Assembly: GCA_027488855.1 (NCBI GenBank) | Contig: JAIYAV010000051.1 | Span: 1-50,888, forward strand | Length of the DNA: 50,888 bases | Reading direction: 5' to 3' | Origin: Saprospiraceae bacterium | Lineage (GTDB): Bacteria > Bacteroidota > Bacteroidia > Chitinophagales > Saprospiraceae | Shown here: in pieces, positions 1 through 9,770 of the stretch | How the letters are laid out: every line of letters begins with the position of its first letter | How positions within the stretch are numbered: position 1 is the stretch's first letter | Made by a program: the position numbers and the translations under genes | Notes under the pieces: generated by a model | The model's input: only the letters and a program-made list of their open reading frames with translations | Database searches by the model: none | What the model was told of the DNA's origin: nothing

Positions 1-48
1 CGCATACCGAGAGCTGCTCGTTTTGCCTCCCCGACGCGCTTCTGACCT
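1..48. other. Adapter-like sequence at contig end (probable artefact)
   Basis: Read on the minus strand from position 48 to 6, this stretch aligns without gaps to the common Illumina TruSeq universal adapter (reverse complement, as I remember it). I count about 32 matches in 43 positions, including AGAAG, GCGTCG and CTCGGT in register. It begins where the second copy of the 264-bp internal repeat stops matching the first. The reading frame happens to stay open through it. The amino acids encoded here should not be trusted as part of the neighbouring protein. A chance resemblance cannot be excluded without an alignment score. Confidence 0.6.
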
Positions 49-3000
49 CGGAGCAGTTGCGTAAGCGGCACCGTCGATGCTGTATTCTACCGTGAAGCCG
101 CTTACTGCGCTAACTGTCGGAAGTGCAAAGGCGGATGCACAGGTATTCGCTGGAGCGGTGATGCTCGGGGCACTTGGGAAGATCACCACGTTCACCGTGT
201 TGCTCACCCCACAAGCGCCAGTGCCAGCCGTACCCGCAGTGGTTGCTCCACAAGTAGCGGTCAACACATAACGAGCGCTGATCGTGTGGCACCCCTGAGT
301 CGTTGGTACCGTCGGAGCAGTCGCATAAGTAGCGCCATCGATGCTGTATTCTACTGTGAAGCCGTTTACTGCCGTTACACTGGGTAGCGTGAAAGCTGCA
401 GTGCAAGTGTTCGCAGGCGCGCTGATCACTGGTGCACTTGGTAAAACTACAAATGCTTTGGAATCCGTACAGCTTCCTGTTGGCGTGTTGTAGGTTACCA
501 TAAAACAGCCAGCTGTAGTGGCTGTAAATATTCCAGTAGAAGGATCAATCGTTCCACCGCCATTTACCGACCAACTTCCACCATTAGTGCCGCCTGTTTG
601 GGTAAAAGTGACACTTGAACCTCCCACACAAGTGTTAGCTGGCGTTACGGTAGGTGCGGTACAACAGTTGGCTACTGTATTGATATTAACCCCTTGAGTA
701 GCATCGCAGCTTGGATTGATGTCCGTTCTGGTGACATTTATGGTGTAAATAGATGCTGCTTGAGCTCCTGATGGAATTACAACCTCGTAATTTGATCCAT
801 TCTTGGTCAAGTTGCTAAATGGAGCAGCGCCCGTCGTTGAATATTGGTAGGTATACGTACCTGAAGGAGCGGTAATTTCAGCCACCGAAATCAAACCCGT
901 TCTAGTACAGGTCGGAGCGGTCAGTACGGGAGTAAACGCAGGTAGTGCATTTACGGTCACTGTCGCTGTCGCCTGACAGCCGTTGTTATCCGTGTATGTA
1001 ATCGTGGCTGTACCTGCAGCAACACCCGTTACTACTCCAGCACTGGTTACCGTCGCAACTGCTGTATTCGATGAACGGTACGGTGTGGTAGCATTCGGGG
1101 TACCCGAGCCCGTCAGCGTAATCGTCGAGCCCGCACAAACTGGGCCGTCACCGGACAAGGTTGGCGAGGAATTTATATTTACTGTGCTGACCGCGGTCAG
1201 GGGGATTTGGCAATTCACGCCATTTATTGTGTTGGCCACACTTACTAAATTCAACACCACATCGGCTGTTGCCCCACTTACTATTATGTTCTGATTGGTA
1301 CCGTTCAAAGCCAAGGTTTTACTCGCCCCGCCAGTATTGTACGTCAGTGTGGCGCCATTGGTACCCGACACCGTGAATATTGCATCGCTGCCGCTGCATG
1401 CTGGAGTGTTGCTCGTGACAATTACAGCGATTGGGTTGGAGACAACTGTCAATCGTGCCAAACCAGCTGGACGACAACTGGGATCTGACGGAACTGGTGA
1501 TTGAAGCGCATAGATGTAATACTCGCCGGCCGTAGTAGGCAGAGCTCCTGCCGCCAAGGTAACACTGGTACCATTCCCTGTAGCATTCCCCAGCGGAGTG
1601 CCGCCAGTGTAAGGGTCTGCGGGTGCTGATCCTATAAAGTAGACAAACGAGATGCCGTTCGTTGTCGTATTTTGGGTAGCAAATGTGAAGGCTGGCGACT
1701 CGCTACCTGCACAAACGGTTTGGGCCAGAGATGCATCGCCAATACTGTGGCAGTTGAAGATGGATACTGCGAATGGAATTTGATCTGGGCAAACACATTG
1801 AGGGGTGCTCCCTGCACCAGGCGTGCCCGCAGCAGTCGTTTCCTGAATAAGGGCAACAAGACCATTATTGGGAGAACAGGTACCCGTAAAGGTTGCCGTG
1901 AGATTGGTTGCAGATGCACCAGCATCAATCACAGGTAGCTGGGCAGAACCTATTGGCAAGCCAGTAGGTTGCGCCATGCCGTCCTTACAATAAAACTCAA
2001 TAATGGTTCCTGCCGGAGCATTGGCCATGCTAGCATTATTAATGATTGAGGCAACTGAAACATTATAGGTATAAGCAAAACCAGTTGTTGGAACATTGGC
2101 AGTGGCACTAAATCCGCTGATCGAGAAAGTAGGTTTATCTACATTTATCGTACCTGACTTTAGACCACTGATGGCCAAACTGCGAGGGCACAAACCACCC
2201 GGTGCTGATGAGCAGGCCAACTGGTTGCCCAAAATGCGATGCGATACTTCGTATTGATTGCTACCACACAGCGCAGAAACAGAAGATTGAATCTTTATGT
2301 CAAAATTTATTGTCTGCCCAGCTGCCTGTGGAATCCCACTTGGATAAGTAAAAGTCAGTACTGTTTCACCCGTTAAAGCATCTACTGCCGAAGTAGGTGC
2401 GTTGGGGCAATTGAAATTATTCGCGCTGGTGCAATTATAGGAAACATAGGATATGCCCGCTGGGAGGCGTACGACCGTCTGGTCTTGGTTAGCTGCCAGC
2501 GTCTGGCCGCTTAACGTAATTGCTACACTCATATCGGTAGTAGCGGTGCAGCCAACCAAGGTAGAGGCAACTGAGGTACTGATATCAGCAGCATAGGGTA
2601 ACGTGAGTCCGTTTACATTGAGTGGGCGGGTTGAATTGCGCAGAGGATTGGTCAATGGCACCAAATCACCACAAAAGAGTGTACCCCGTAATTCAGCATT
2701 TAAAGGCGATCCTGAGGTGAAATCACAATCAGTCCTTAGTTCAAATTCAATGCGTATATCCCGATTGGTACCCGTTACGCCCGAAAGGCCGCTGGCTAAA
2801 GTGGGCGCAATATCTTGCACATCAAAGATGAGCATATTGCCAACTAGGGTCGGGGTATAGGTCGAAGCAATTGGGACACCGCTGGCAATTGGGAAAGTAT
2901 AAGTCACTGAACCGGGTACGTAAGTTGAACCAGCAGGCAAAGCCACTTTATACTGAACTGTCTTCAGATACCCTTGCAGCGCGCTACTGATATCCGCCCG

Positions 3001-6000
3001 TACCTTCACAGGCGCACACAAGTCGATGCCTGAACCTGCACCGTTAGGGATAAAGTCCATGTTGACTTCAAGGCCCGCCAACAGCGGAGTCCCAATAAGC
3101 GTAAGTGGCTGATCACAAGGGTAGTTAGCCAAATCGGTCGGATAGGCGCCACAATCCCAACCATACGCCAATTGCAAGGGACTGGCACTGCACTCATTGT
3201 TGATATCCGCCATCAGCGTGAAGGTGCGCGTGGCAGCGGCATTGGTTGTACCCAGTTCAATAATGCCGTTGGCATTGGGCTTGTAGGAATTGGCACCTTC
3301 GACCAGCATGAAGTTGCTGAAAGGTCCCGCATTAGCAATGGCCACAAAGGAAAACGGCGCAGCACTATTGGTGGTGTTGTTCATCACAATCGTCCAGGTT
3401 GCTTTTTGGGCTTCAATGTTCACATTGGGTACTGGCGAGCTAAGGGTAATATTGGGTTGAAGGGTATTGGCCTGATACCGAAAAATTGGGGCGTCGGGTT
3501 GGTAGAGATTAATGGCATGGGGTGTTGTAGTATTGGGCCACATCAAGAAAGCACCATTCTGATGGCGGATAGTGGAAGCCACCGTACCTGTCAATGCGCA
3601 GGTGGGTCGGGTATTTACAAATACAATCAGGTTATATGCTTCAGTGGAATTGACAACAGTTCCCCCATTCTCTACGTATAAAGCTGCAAGATTATAGGTC
3701 AGCGTTTGGCCAGTGGCAGCGGCTCCGGTCACAACCGGAGTAATCGGAAAGTCAGATGCAGAGGACATAACGCCTTCTCTAATTGTACGAGAGTATCGCA
3801 CCCGATTTGAGGAACCGGGCACATATTCCACCCCTGGCGGCAGTGTGAGCACGTAGGTACCAGTCCGGTTTATCGGGCGATACTCAAAAGGAAAAAACTG
3901 GTTGAATAAAAGCGAAGTTGAAGAGCGAAAAAACATATCCCGCGTGTCGCAAGAAGAGGTGTAAGGCTGGACGCCATCAAAAATCATCTCATTTCTCCAC
4001 CCCCTTGTGTGGTAATTAAAAGCAATTTTACCACACTGATAGCGATTGGGACCTTGGGAAGAAGAGGGCTGAGAACATGCAGCAAGCGTTACTGGAGCTG
4101 GATTAGGCGGAGGTGAAGGCATCTGAGTAGCGTAAAAATTCTGACTCAGGGTTCCGGTTGCAGGGCTAAACACACTCACCCCGCCTGTTTCCACAAAGGA
4201 CGTCGGGCTCGTACTAATCGTTGCGGTCAAACGAAAAACGGCTTCTGAAGTCACCAAATCACCGGATTCATAAACAAACCCTGCTGGCAGCTCCGGTGAA
4301 AAGACGGCGGCATCCCAGTTTGCAGCAAAAGACTGCCCCGGGCTGGTACCTGTAATGGGAACATTGTTAGCAATGTGAGTTGTACCCGTAGAAAGATCAA
4401 CGATGGTGATGCTTGCCCGACCAACTGGCTCCCAATTATTAGCGGAGAAGATCCAGCCACTGTACACGTAATTCCATTTGGTATAGGTAGTGCCTGCTCG
4501 AATAATGCCGTTGGTGGTAGCGGTCAGCTCGTCACCAGGGCGGAAGCGGTTGAGGGAAATTTTGTTCAGGTCAGGCGTAGGATTACCTGCATCGGGAAGC
4601 CCGTTTGCATCGTTGTCCGCAATACCGAGGGTGGTACGGCGGAAATTGAAACTCGTAGCCTCCAATCCACCCTCAGTGCAACAGGGGCAATTGACCTCTA
4701 TATTACTAGTAAGGCAGCGTTTGAATCCGATCGGAGTCGTACAGGAAGGATTAGCAGTATAGGCCATTTCAGGGGCCAAACCAACTGTGCTGCCGATACA
4801 AGGAGTTTGATTGACACAAAGACCAAATCGAACTGTTATTGCACTTGAGTTGGATAAAGGAGGATTGATGTAGCGAATCACCAAGCGACCGCCGATTGCT
4901 TGCGGAAAACCAGGAGCGACGGTAAAGCCTGTCGGGCTAATTAAAGATCCAGGATTGTAATTAAAGCCGGACGGAAGCGCTACGCTGAAATCCAACTGAT
5001 CGCTGGGGTAATCAGGCACGACAATTCTCGTTGTCATTTCGACTATAAAGCAATTTCCATTGTTAACAATCGCAGGCAATTGAACAGAAAACCCATCGGG
5101 AAAAACGGAAAGTCCAGCGATGGCATTGGTGAGCGGGGTGGTAAGAAGAGGTCCAAGGCCAGTACACTGATTTTGGCGATAATTGACCCGTGCCACTTGA
5201 GAAGACCCTCTAAGTGCGCTAGTACAAGTATTGTTATCACAAAAACGCGTCTGATAAGTCACGGTGAAACTCTGACCAGCGGTTAGCAGGGTGCCGTCAG
5301 GTAGGTTGACTCTTATATGGCTGGGCTGGCCAGCAGCACATCCATTGGAACTCCCAGATGTGCTAGTCGAAATGGTGCTAAGCACCGTCGTATTGGATAA
5401 ACCAGGAACAAAGGTACCCCCGCCGGGTAGATTGACTACGATGGACGGAATGTCGATTATAATCGGGCTTCCTGTATTTACAGCCGCGCCGGAATTATTA
5501 AAAATTTCGAAGCTCACTACGTTGGCAGGACCAGTACCGGTATTTCGGATGGTCAAGGTGACAGGGCGAGGTACATCAATCGGACAGGCATCAAATGGTG
5601 CTGCCGAAAGGGAACTAGTGCTTAGATTGGGTACCTGGTTGGAAATATTCACCCCGGTAGGGAAAGGTGCCGAAGTCTGGCAAGTGTTGGTACCGTCACC
5701 CCACGTTACAGTGAGGTTACGATTGAGGTTGTTACAGTTCACAACCGTAACAGTATAACTGACGCTGAGATCCTCGCCATTCTCCCACTGATCGTCGCCA
5801 TCGTCGTTGGATAAGTTTGCATTTACGATATCTGATGCACTGAATGTGATGGTATTCCCCGAAAGCGTACCAATGGAAGGTGAACCAATCGAAGTACCTG
5901 TTCCAGTGCCCAGATTGAGTGTAATCGGAATAGGTGCAATACTATTGTTACCCCCGTTTCGAATGGTCACCGTTTGATTAAAAGAAGTGCCCACATTTTG

Positions 6001-6546
6001 GGTGGGCATATTATTGGTCGCATTGATGACAGAGAGTGCCGCAGAGACCACATCATATGTGGCCAGAGGATTCAAAGCCACCCCATTAAGCGTAGCAATA
6101 TCGCCAGTTTGGCCGCCACCAAAGATAAATGGAATGACTGTACAGTCGAAACTGGTTAGATAACTAACATTCAAAGTTCCGCCAGGTAAGATACTCGAAG
6201 AAAGAGCAAACTGAGGCATGTTAGCAGTTCCTCCAGTATGGGTCATACCAGTAGGCGTTCCGGCATAACTACCCCCAACCGGTAAATCCATGATCAAAGA
6301 AGCCCCTGTAGGGATGGTTGTGAGCGTGTTGTTGGTGATGGTATAGGTGACTCTGGAAGAACCTGCTCCTACCACAAATTTGTTGGAAGCTTGGGTGCTC
6401 CCCATGTTATTAGGGCCTTCTGTTACTCCAATCAAGGTGATGGAGACTTGAGCGGATGCACTAATGGTAGAGAAAGTCAACACTGCCAGCAGCAACAATG
6501 CAAGCGAGGCAGCAAGGTGCTTTGGGATCGTAAAAGTTTGTTTCAT
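1..6546 (-). CDS. Giant secreted repeat protein, 3' end cut by contig edge
   Basis: The frame is open for about 2182 codons from ATG at 6546 to the window edge with no stop. Residues 1-33 form a signal peptide (MKQTFTIPKH, a leucine-rich core, then ISASAQ). The body is a string of beta-rich, Thr/Ser/Asn/Gly-rich modules resembling DUF11-type repeats (for example VTYTITNN and RPVTLTIRNTGTG). Around residues 1820-1850 there is a bacterial Ig-like group 2 module (SSNTAVATVTSAGVVTG). The last ~180 residues are near-identical 88-residue units. Proteins of this build in Bacteroidota are usually cell-surface or secreted type IX substrates with a C-terminal sorting domain; that end lies outside the window, so export by type IX is inference. 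Function is probably adhesive or structural. The final ~16 codons (1-48) look like adapter artefact. Confidence 0.85.
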   Translation of the reverse strand, partial: MKQTFTIPKHLAASLALLLLAVLTFSTISASAQVSITLIGVTEGPNNMGSTQASNKFVVGAGSSRVTYTITNNTLTTIPTGASLIMDLPVGGSYAGTPTGMTHTGGTANMPQFALSSSILPGGTLNVSYLTSFDCTVIPFIFGGGQTGDIATLNGVALNPLATYDVVSAALSVINATNNMPTQNVGTSFNQTVTIRNGGNNSIAPIPITLNLGTGTGTSIGSPSIGTLSGNTITFSASDIVNANLSNDDGDDQWENGEDLSVSYTVTVVNCNNLNRNLTVTWGDGTNTCQTSAPFPTGVNISNQVPNLSTSSLSAAPFDACPIDVPRPVTLTIRNTGTGPANVVSFEIFNNSGAAVNTGSPIIIDIPSIVVNLPGGGTFVPGLSNTTVLSTISTSTSGSSNGCAAGQPSHIRVNLPDGTLLTAGQSFTVTYQTRFCDNNTCTSALRGSSQVARVNYRQNQCTGLGPLLTTPLTNAIAGLSVFPDGFSVQLPAIVNNGNCFIVEMTTRIVVPDYPSDQLDFSVALPSGFNYNPGSLISPTGFTVAPGFPQAIGGRLVIRYINPPLSNSSAITVRFGLCVNQTPCIGSTVGLAPEMAYTANPSCTTPIGFKRCLTSNIEVNCPCCTEGGLEATSFNFRRTTLGIADNDANGLPDAGNPTPDLNKISLNRFRPGDELTATTNGIIRAGTTYTKWNYVYSGWIFSANNWEPVGRASITIVDLSTGTTHIANNVPITGTSPGQSFAANWDAAVFSPELPAGFVYESGDLVTSEAVFRLTATISTSPTSFVETGGVSVFSPATGTLSQNFYATQMPSPPPNPAPVTLAACSQPSSSQGPNRYQCGKIAFNYHTRGWRNEMIFDGVQPYTSSCDTRDMFFRSSTSLLFNQFFPFEYRPINRTGTYVLTLPPGVEYVPGSSNRVRYSRTIREGVMSSASDFPITPVVTGAAATGQTLTYNLAALYVENGGTVVNSTEAYNLIVFVNTRPTCALTGTVASTIRHQNGAFLMWPNTTTPHAINLYQPDAPIFRYQANTLQPNITLSSPVPNVNIEAQKATWTIVMNNTTNSAAPFSFVAIANAGPFSNFMLVEGANSYKPNANGIIELGTTNAAATRTFTLMADINNECSASPLQLAYGWDCGAYPTDLANYPCDQPLTLIGTPLLAGLEVNMDFIPNGAGSGIDLCAPVKVRADISSALQGYLKTVQYKVALPAGSTYVPGSVTYTFPIASGVPIASTYTPTLVGNMLIFDVQDIAPTLASGLSGVTGTNRDIRIEFELRTDCDFTSGSPLNAELRGTLFCGDLVPLTNPLRNSTRPLNVNGLTLPYAADISTSVASTLVGCTATTDMSVAITLSGQTLAANQDQTVVRLPAGISYVSYNCTSANNFNCPNAPTSAVDALTGETVLTFTYPSGIPQAAGQTINFDIKIQSSVSALCGSNQYEVSHRILGNQLACSSAPGGLCPRSLAISGLKSGTINVDKPTFSISGFSATANVPTTGFAYTYNVSVASIINNASMANAPAGTIIEFYCKDGMAQPTGLPIGSAQLPVIDAGASATNLTATFTGTCSPNNGLVALIQETTAAGTPGAGSTPQCVCPDQIPFAVSIFNCHSIGDASLAQTVCAGSESPAFTFATQNTTTNGISFVYFIGSAPADPYTGGTPLGNATGNGTSVTLAAGALPTTAGEYYIYALQSPVPSDPSCRPAGLARLTVVSNPIAVIVTSNTPACSGSDAIFTVSGTNGATLTYNTGGASKTLALNGTNQNIIVSGATADVVLNLVSVANTINGVNCQIPLTAVSTVNINSSPTLSGDGPVCAGSTITLTGSGTPNATTPYRSSNTAVATVTSAGVVTGVAAGTATITYTDNNGCQATATVTVNALPAFTPVLTAPTCTRTGLISVAEITAPSGTYTYQYSTTGAAPFSNLTKNGSNYEVVIPSGAQAASIYTINVTRTDINPSCDATQGVNINTVANCCTAPTVTPANTCVGGSSVTFTQTGGTNGGSWSVNGGGTIDPSTGIFTATTAGCFMVTYNTPTGSCTDSKAFVVLPSAPVISAPANTCTAAFTLPSVTAVNGFTVEYSIDGATYATAPTVPTTQGCHTISARYVLTATCGATTAGTAGTGACGVSNTVNVVIFPSAPSITAPANTCASAFALPTVSAVSGFTVEYSIDGAAYATAPRSEARRGGKTSSSRYA
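49..447 (-). repeat. Tandem 264-bp (88-residue) repeat inside the giant gene
   Basis: The segment 49-183 closely matches 313-447 with a period of 264 bp, equal to 88 codons. Both encode the motif GFTVEYSIDGA.YATAP preceded by PANTC..AF.LP. Differences are mostly at third codon positions, so the copies have been kept in frame. The repeat probably continued beyond the window and may have caused the assembly to stop here. Confidence 0.85.
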
Positions 6547-7130
6547 GAGTATTGATTTGTTGAACGCAAAAGCAACTAAATTTCTAAATATCAACCAATT
6601 AAGGTCGGTTCTCTTAAGCAAAAGCTAAAAAACCGTGATTGACAATTTGGAAATGAACATCTACCAAGGCAAAAGAAATGCGTCGCACAAGCCCATACCC
6701 CGAAGGGAGGGTGCGTAAGCTAGACAGTTTCCAAAAAAATCATGGAAAACCGCCGAATCCAAGCCTGTTTTCTAGAGGTAGTACAGTAGTATACAGTGGA
6801 GAGCTGATAGGCAATTTTTGAGTACGTAGTGTTTGCTTTCTTAAAGATAATCGTAAGGTGGAGGACCAAGATTTCCCCATCCCGCTGTAAATAAACAGCG
6901 AGATGGAGTATAGGAACCTATGAAATAGAGCTTCATAAGAGTTACCTCATATTGAGTGCAAACCACGATTCCCTTTCTTTTCCGAGCAAAGATTACAATC
7001 TCAAGATACCTAATTATCAATGGTATCATTACATCCCAATTGATAGGACAAACATACCACTAGGCTAAGGGTAAAAGAGACTTTAAAGAAAGATATATCT
7101 ACATTGAGATGTAGGTTTTGTATTTAAAAA
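6547..7130. other. Long intergenic region, no supported gene
   Basis: I find no convincing gene in these 584 bases. A 62-codon frame on the minus strand (6841-7029) lacks homology I can recognise and has unconvincing composition. The only structure noted is a short hairpin, CTACAT-TGAG-ATGTAG, at 7099-7114. It lies just past the stop of the NTF2-like gene and could be a weak terminator. Confidence 0.5.
6619..6645 (-). promoter_or_regulatory. Possible promoter of the giant surface protein
   Basis: On the minus strand TAGCTTTTG (6627-6619) approximates the Bacteroidota -7 element TAnnTTTG, and TTG (6645-6643) sits at a plausible -33 distance. The -7 match is off by one base and the leader would be about 65 nt, so this is tentative. 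Confidence 0.3.
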
Positions 7131-7679
7131 TCACTTCATATAAGCAGGCGCAGGGGAAATAAATACAAGGTTAAATGAATATAAAAGCGCCATGATTTTC
7201 CATTCATTGTTTACTTTTACAAGCTGCCAGTGTTCTTTGCCCCAGTTTTGTATGGTGCCATTGATCTTAAAGCAGTAGTCAAATGTATACGAAGCTAAAA
7301 TCCCATCTGTTTCCAGGATTGGATTGTAGAATTCTTCTTTCAATGCTATAGAAGCCATTCTGCTGTCCCTAAAAAGGTCATAAGCGCCAGCAAGCCTAAC
7401 TGGCGAAGCATTAGGATCGTATTTTTTTAATGTTTCAATTGTTTTTGCATCGCCCACCGATACCCATTTTATGTTCTGATCATAAAATAGTGTTTTAAAT
7501 GTATTGGTGTCTTTTTCAATGATGCACGTTTTGAATTTTTCTGCCAATTGATGTATGGCAGCCGAATCAGCAGCGAATGTAGTGGATCTTACACTTTTTT
7601 GGGCAAGAACCAGCTTAGGCAAAAAAGCGATGGCAATAGTTACCAAGACGAAGGTGATTTTGGTTGTCATTGTGGTCAT
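7131..7679 (-). CDS. Secreted NTF2/SnoaL-like protein
   Basis: This encodes 182 residues. I start it at MTTMTTKITF because that gives a normal signal peptide (hydrophobic FVLVTIAIAFLP, cleavage near LVLA-QK) and a GGAG-type ribosome site lies upstream; an upstream in-frame ATG at 7730 would bury the signal. After the leader the pattern is that of NTF2/SnoaL-like cone-fold proteins: a helix with AAIHQLAEKFKTCIIEKD, then a C-terminal sheet with W..V.V..EWKI. These domains bind small molecules or act as isomerase-like enzymes; no catalytic residues allow a specific call. It stands alone, downstream of the LytTR regulator gene with a 270-bp gap, so co-transcription is doubtful. Confidence 0.65.
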   Translation of the reverse strand: MTTMTTKITFVLVTIAIAFLPKLVLAQKSVRSTTFAADSAAIHQLAEKFKTCIIEKDTNTFKTLFYDQNIKWVSVGDAKTIETLKKYDPNASPVRLAGAYDLFRDSRMASIALKEEFYNPILETDGILASYTFDYCFKINGTIQNWGKEHWQLVKVNNEWKIMALLYSFNLVFISPAPAYMK

Positions 7680-7953
7680 TTTTGAATTGCTCCAAAGGGA
7701 GGCATTTTGAATAGCTATGAATAGAAACAAAGGTCTATTTCATAGTTGCGTCGGATTCTTGGTGATTCAAGATGAATGCAAAATATCTGGATCATGATAG
7801 TAGATCAAGAAAGTTTACATGAATGCAGGTATAAAGTGATGAGCGAGGACGGGATGAGGGAGGCGATCATCAACTGATTTTCCTTGACGGATTGGGGATC
7901 CTGTAAAAAATCGTTCCTTAATCAAACAATGATGTCTAACAGTGCCTCATGGA

Positions 7954-8700
7954 TTATCCCCCGAGCCATCGCTTGAAGCTTCCCATTTTCTCAATGGCCA
8001 CGGTAATCAATTCTCCTGTCGATGGGTGTGGTCGTAAGATCAGCTTGAGTTTTGATTTAGAAAGATAGCCCATCGACTGAATCGCTTCGCTATGGATGAT
8101 GTACTTGCGATTGATGCGAAAGAACTGTTTTGGATGTAGAGATGATTCTAACTCTGTTAGGGTTGTCTCCAAATGAAAACGCCTTCCATCATGAGTCATG
8201 AGGAATGTGCATTTATCTTCGGAAAAAAAAAATGCAATGTCACGAGTAGGTATAACCGATAAGCTATTCCCCTGCCGGACTAAAAACTTCTCTCGATATA
8301 GTAATTCACTTCTTACAATTGAATCATACTTACTGTTGTCATCGCGTTTAAGCGTGAAGAATTTCTGTATGCTTTTGTTTAAGCTTTCTCTTGAGATAGG
8401 TTTTAATAAATAATCAATGCTGTTTTGCTCAAAGGCTTTGATTGCAAATTCGGAATATGCGGTGGTAAAGATGATTCGTGAACGTACTTCTACCAACTCA
8501 AAAATTTCAAAGGAATAGCGCTCAAATAGGTTGATGTCCAAAAAAATTAGCTCTGGGTTGTGCAATTGAAGATAGGACACAGCATCTTCAACGTTGCGTA
8601 TAATTTTTTGTATTTGAATAAGTTGCGTCACTTCAGCTAATAGCTCCTTTAGGCGTTGAGCAGCCAGGGGTTCATCCTCGATGATAATTGCTTGAATCAT
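7954..8700 (-). CDS. LytTR-family response regulator
   Basis: A 248-residue response regulator. The receiver domain (1-120) has the acidic pair E8-D9, the phospho-acceptor Asp55 in LIFLDINL, the conserved Thr in IIFTTAYS and the Lys in YLLKPI. A LytTR DNA-binding domain follows (about 140-245; FFRINRKYIIHSEAI is typical). The start ATG overlaps the stop of the kinase gene as ATGA (8700-8697), which implies translational coupling. In this family the regulator dimer binds direct repeats upstream of targets. The operon position suggests control of the TonB receptor genes or a response to their substrate, which is inference. Confidence 0.93.
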   Translation of the reverse strand: MIQAIIIEDEPLAAQRLKELLAEVTQLIQIQKIIRNVEDAVSYLQLHNPELIFLDINLFERYSFEIFELVEVRSRIIFTTAYSEFAIKAFEQNSIDYLLKPISRESLNKSIQKFFTLKRDDNSKYDSIVRSELLYREKFLVRQGNSLSVIPTRDIAFFFSEDKCTFLMTHDGRRFHLETTLTELESSLHPKQFFRINRKYIIHSEAIQSMGYLSKSKLKLILRPHPSTGELITVAIEKMGSFKRWLGG

Positions 8701-9770
8701 AGCTCTGGTTCGATTAATGGTATTTTAGCAATGTAAAACCCGTTCTCAACGTAAAATTCAGGTGTTGAAGCTTCCAGGATTTCGTACTGACTGATCAAAT
8801 TTTTTTGTCCAATACCCAGCGAAACAGTCGCGCGCAGAGCATGACGCTGTCGATGGTTGTTGCGTACCCAAATCGTCTTTTTATCGGTTTTGATTTCAAT
8901 CATTAGCGGGTGAGCATCATCAAAATAATTGTGCTTTACTGCATTCTCCACTAATAAGGTCAGGGTCATGGGGGGTAGCAATAGGTGCATCGCCTCTTCT
9001 TCGACCTGACAAGAAAAGTTGATGCTCTCTCCAAACCTTATCTTTTTTAGTTCTAGATAAGCCTTGATTAGCCAGATCTCTTTTTTCAGCGTAACCACCA
9101 ATTCTTCACCCTGGTCGAGATTATAGCGATAGATATTGGATAACTCATAGACAAACTGTTCCGCTTTATGAGGCGATGAGTGAATCAGATTAATCAGGGT
9201 ATTAAAACTATTGAACAAAAAATGGGGATTGAGTTGCTTTTTTAATGCTTGATATTGTGCCAGCGTTTTTTCGTTTTCTGCTTCCATCATTTGCAGTTGA
9301 AACTGTTTCTTGGCTATTTCCAATTCCAGATAGCCTTCTAAAAGATAAACAAAGATGGCAACTACAAAAATAGCTATAGAAATAGCCCAGAAAAGCATAT
9401 CGAAAATGGCTGTTGATGCATCATCATTATTGAGGTAAAGTGATAAAATTCTGAAGCCGATACCCAATGCTAAAGATATTGGAAGCATGATTAGTGCCCA
9501 AAGTTGAAAATCCCTCAACCCTATCTTTTTTCCCATGCTTTTGAACCATGCACAATGAAGGGTAAGTCTTTGTTGAAAACAATAGACTCCAATGACGAAA
9601 CAGAATGATAAAGGGAGGAACAAGATCTGTTCGCGTAGCGCCTCGCCGACACTTTCTTTTTCCAAATCATTGAGCAGGTTGAGTAGGCTGAACAAGATGC
9701 TCAATGATAGATAGAAAGCCAGTCGGCGAGGCAGTAGATTATTGGATGAAAACGCTTTTTTCAGATACAT
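8697..9770 (-). CDS. LytS-type sensor histidine kinase
   Basis: A 357-residue membrane sensor kinase of the His_kinase (PF06580) type. The N-terminal ~150 residues contain about four hydrophobic segments (for example LAFYLSLSILFSLLNLL and LFWAISIAIFVVAIFVYLL). A short coiled stretch then leads to the H-box LNPHFLFNSFNTLINLI and the ATPase N-box LLVENAVKHNYF. No extracytoplasmic sensor domain is evident, so the signal may be sensed in the membrane. The start overlaps the end of the DUF4249 gene by 32 bp and no later start would keep the first membrane segment. It is coupled to the LytTR regulator downstream. Confidence 0.92.
   Translation of the reverse strand: MYLKKAFSSNNLLPRRLAFYLSLSILFSLLNLLNDLEKESVGEALREQILFLPLSFCFVIGVYCFQQRLTLHCAWFKSMGKKIGLRDFQLWALIMLPISLALGIGFRILSLYLNNDDASTAIFDMLFWAISIAIFVVAIFVYLLEGYLELEIAKKQFQLQMMEAENEKTLAQYQALKKQLNPHFLFNSFNTLINLIHSSPHKAEQFVYELSNIYRYNLDQGEELVVTLKKEIWLIKAYLELKKIRFGESINFSCQVEEEAMHLLLPPMTLTLLVENAVKHNYFDDAHPLMIEIKTDKKTIWVRNNHRQRHALRATVSLGIGQKNLISQYEILEASTPEFYVENGFYIAKIPLIEPEL

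Noticed and set aside
983-5758. Several plus-strand frames of 60-170 codons across the first 6 kb
   Set aside because: They lie opposite the giant minus-strand gene, whose frame is continuous with a signal peptide and repeat modules; they are antisense shadows.
6841-7029. 62-codon minus-strand frame in the long intergenic region
   Set aside because: No recognisable domain, no ribosome site, untypical composition; probably chance.
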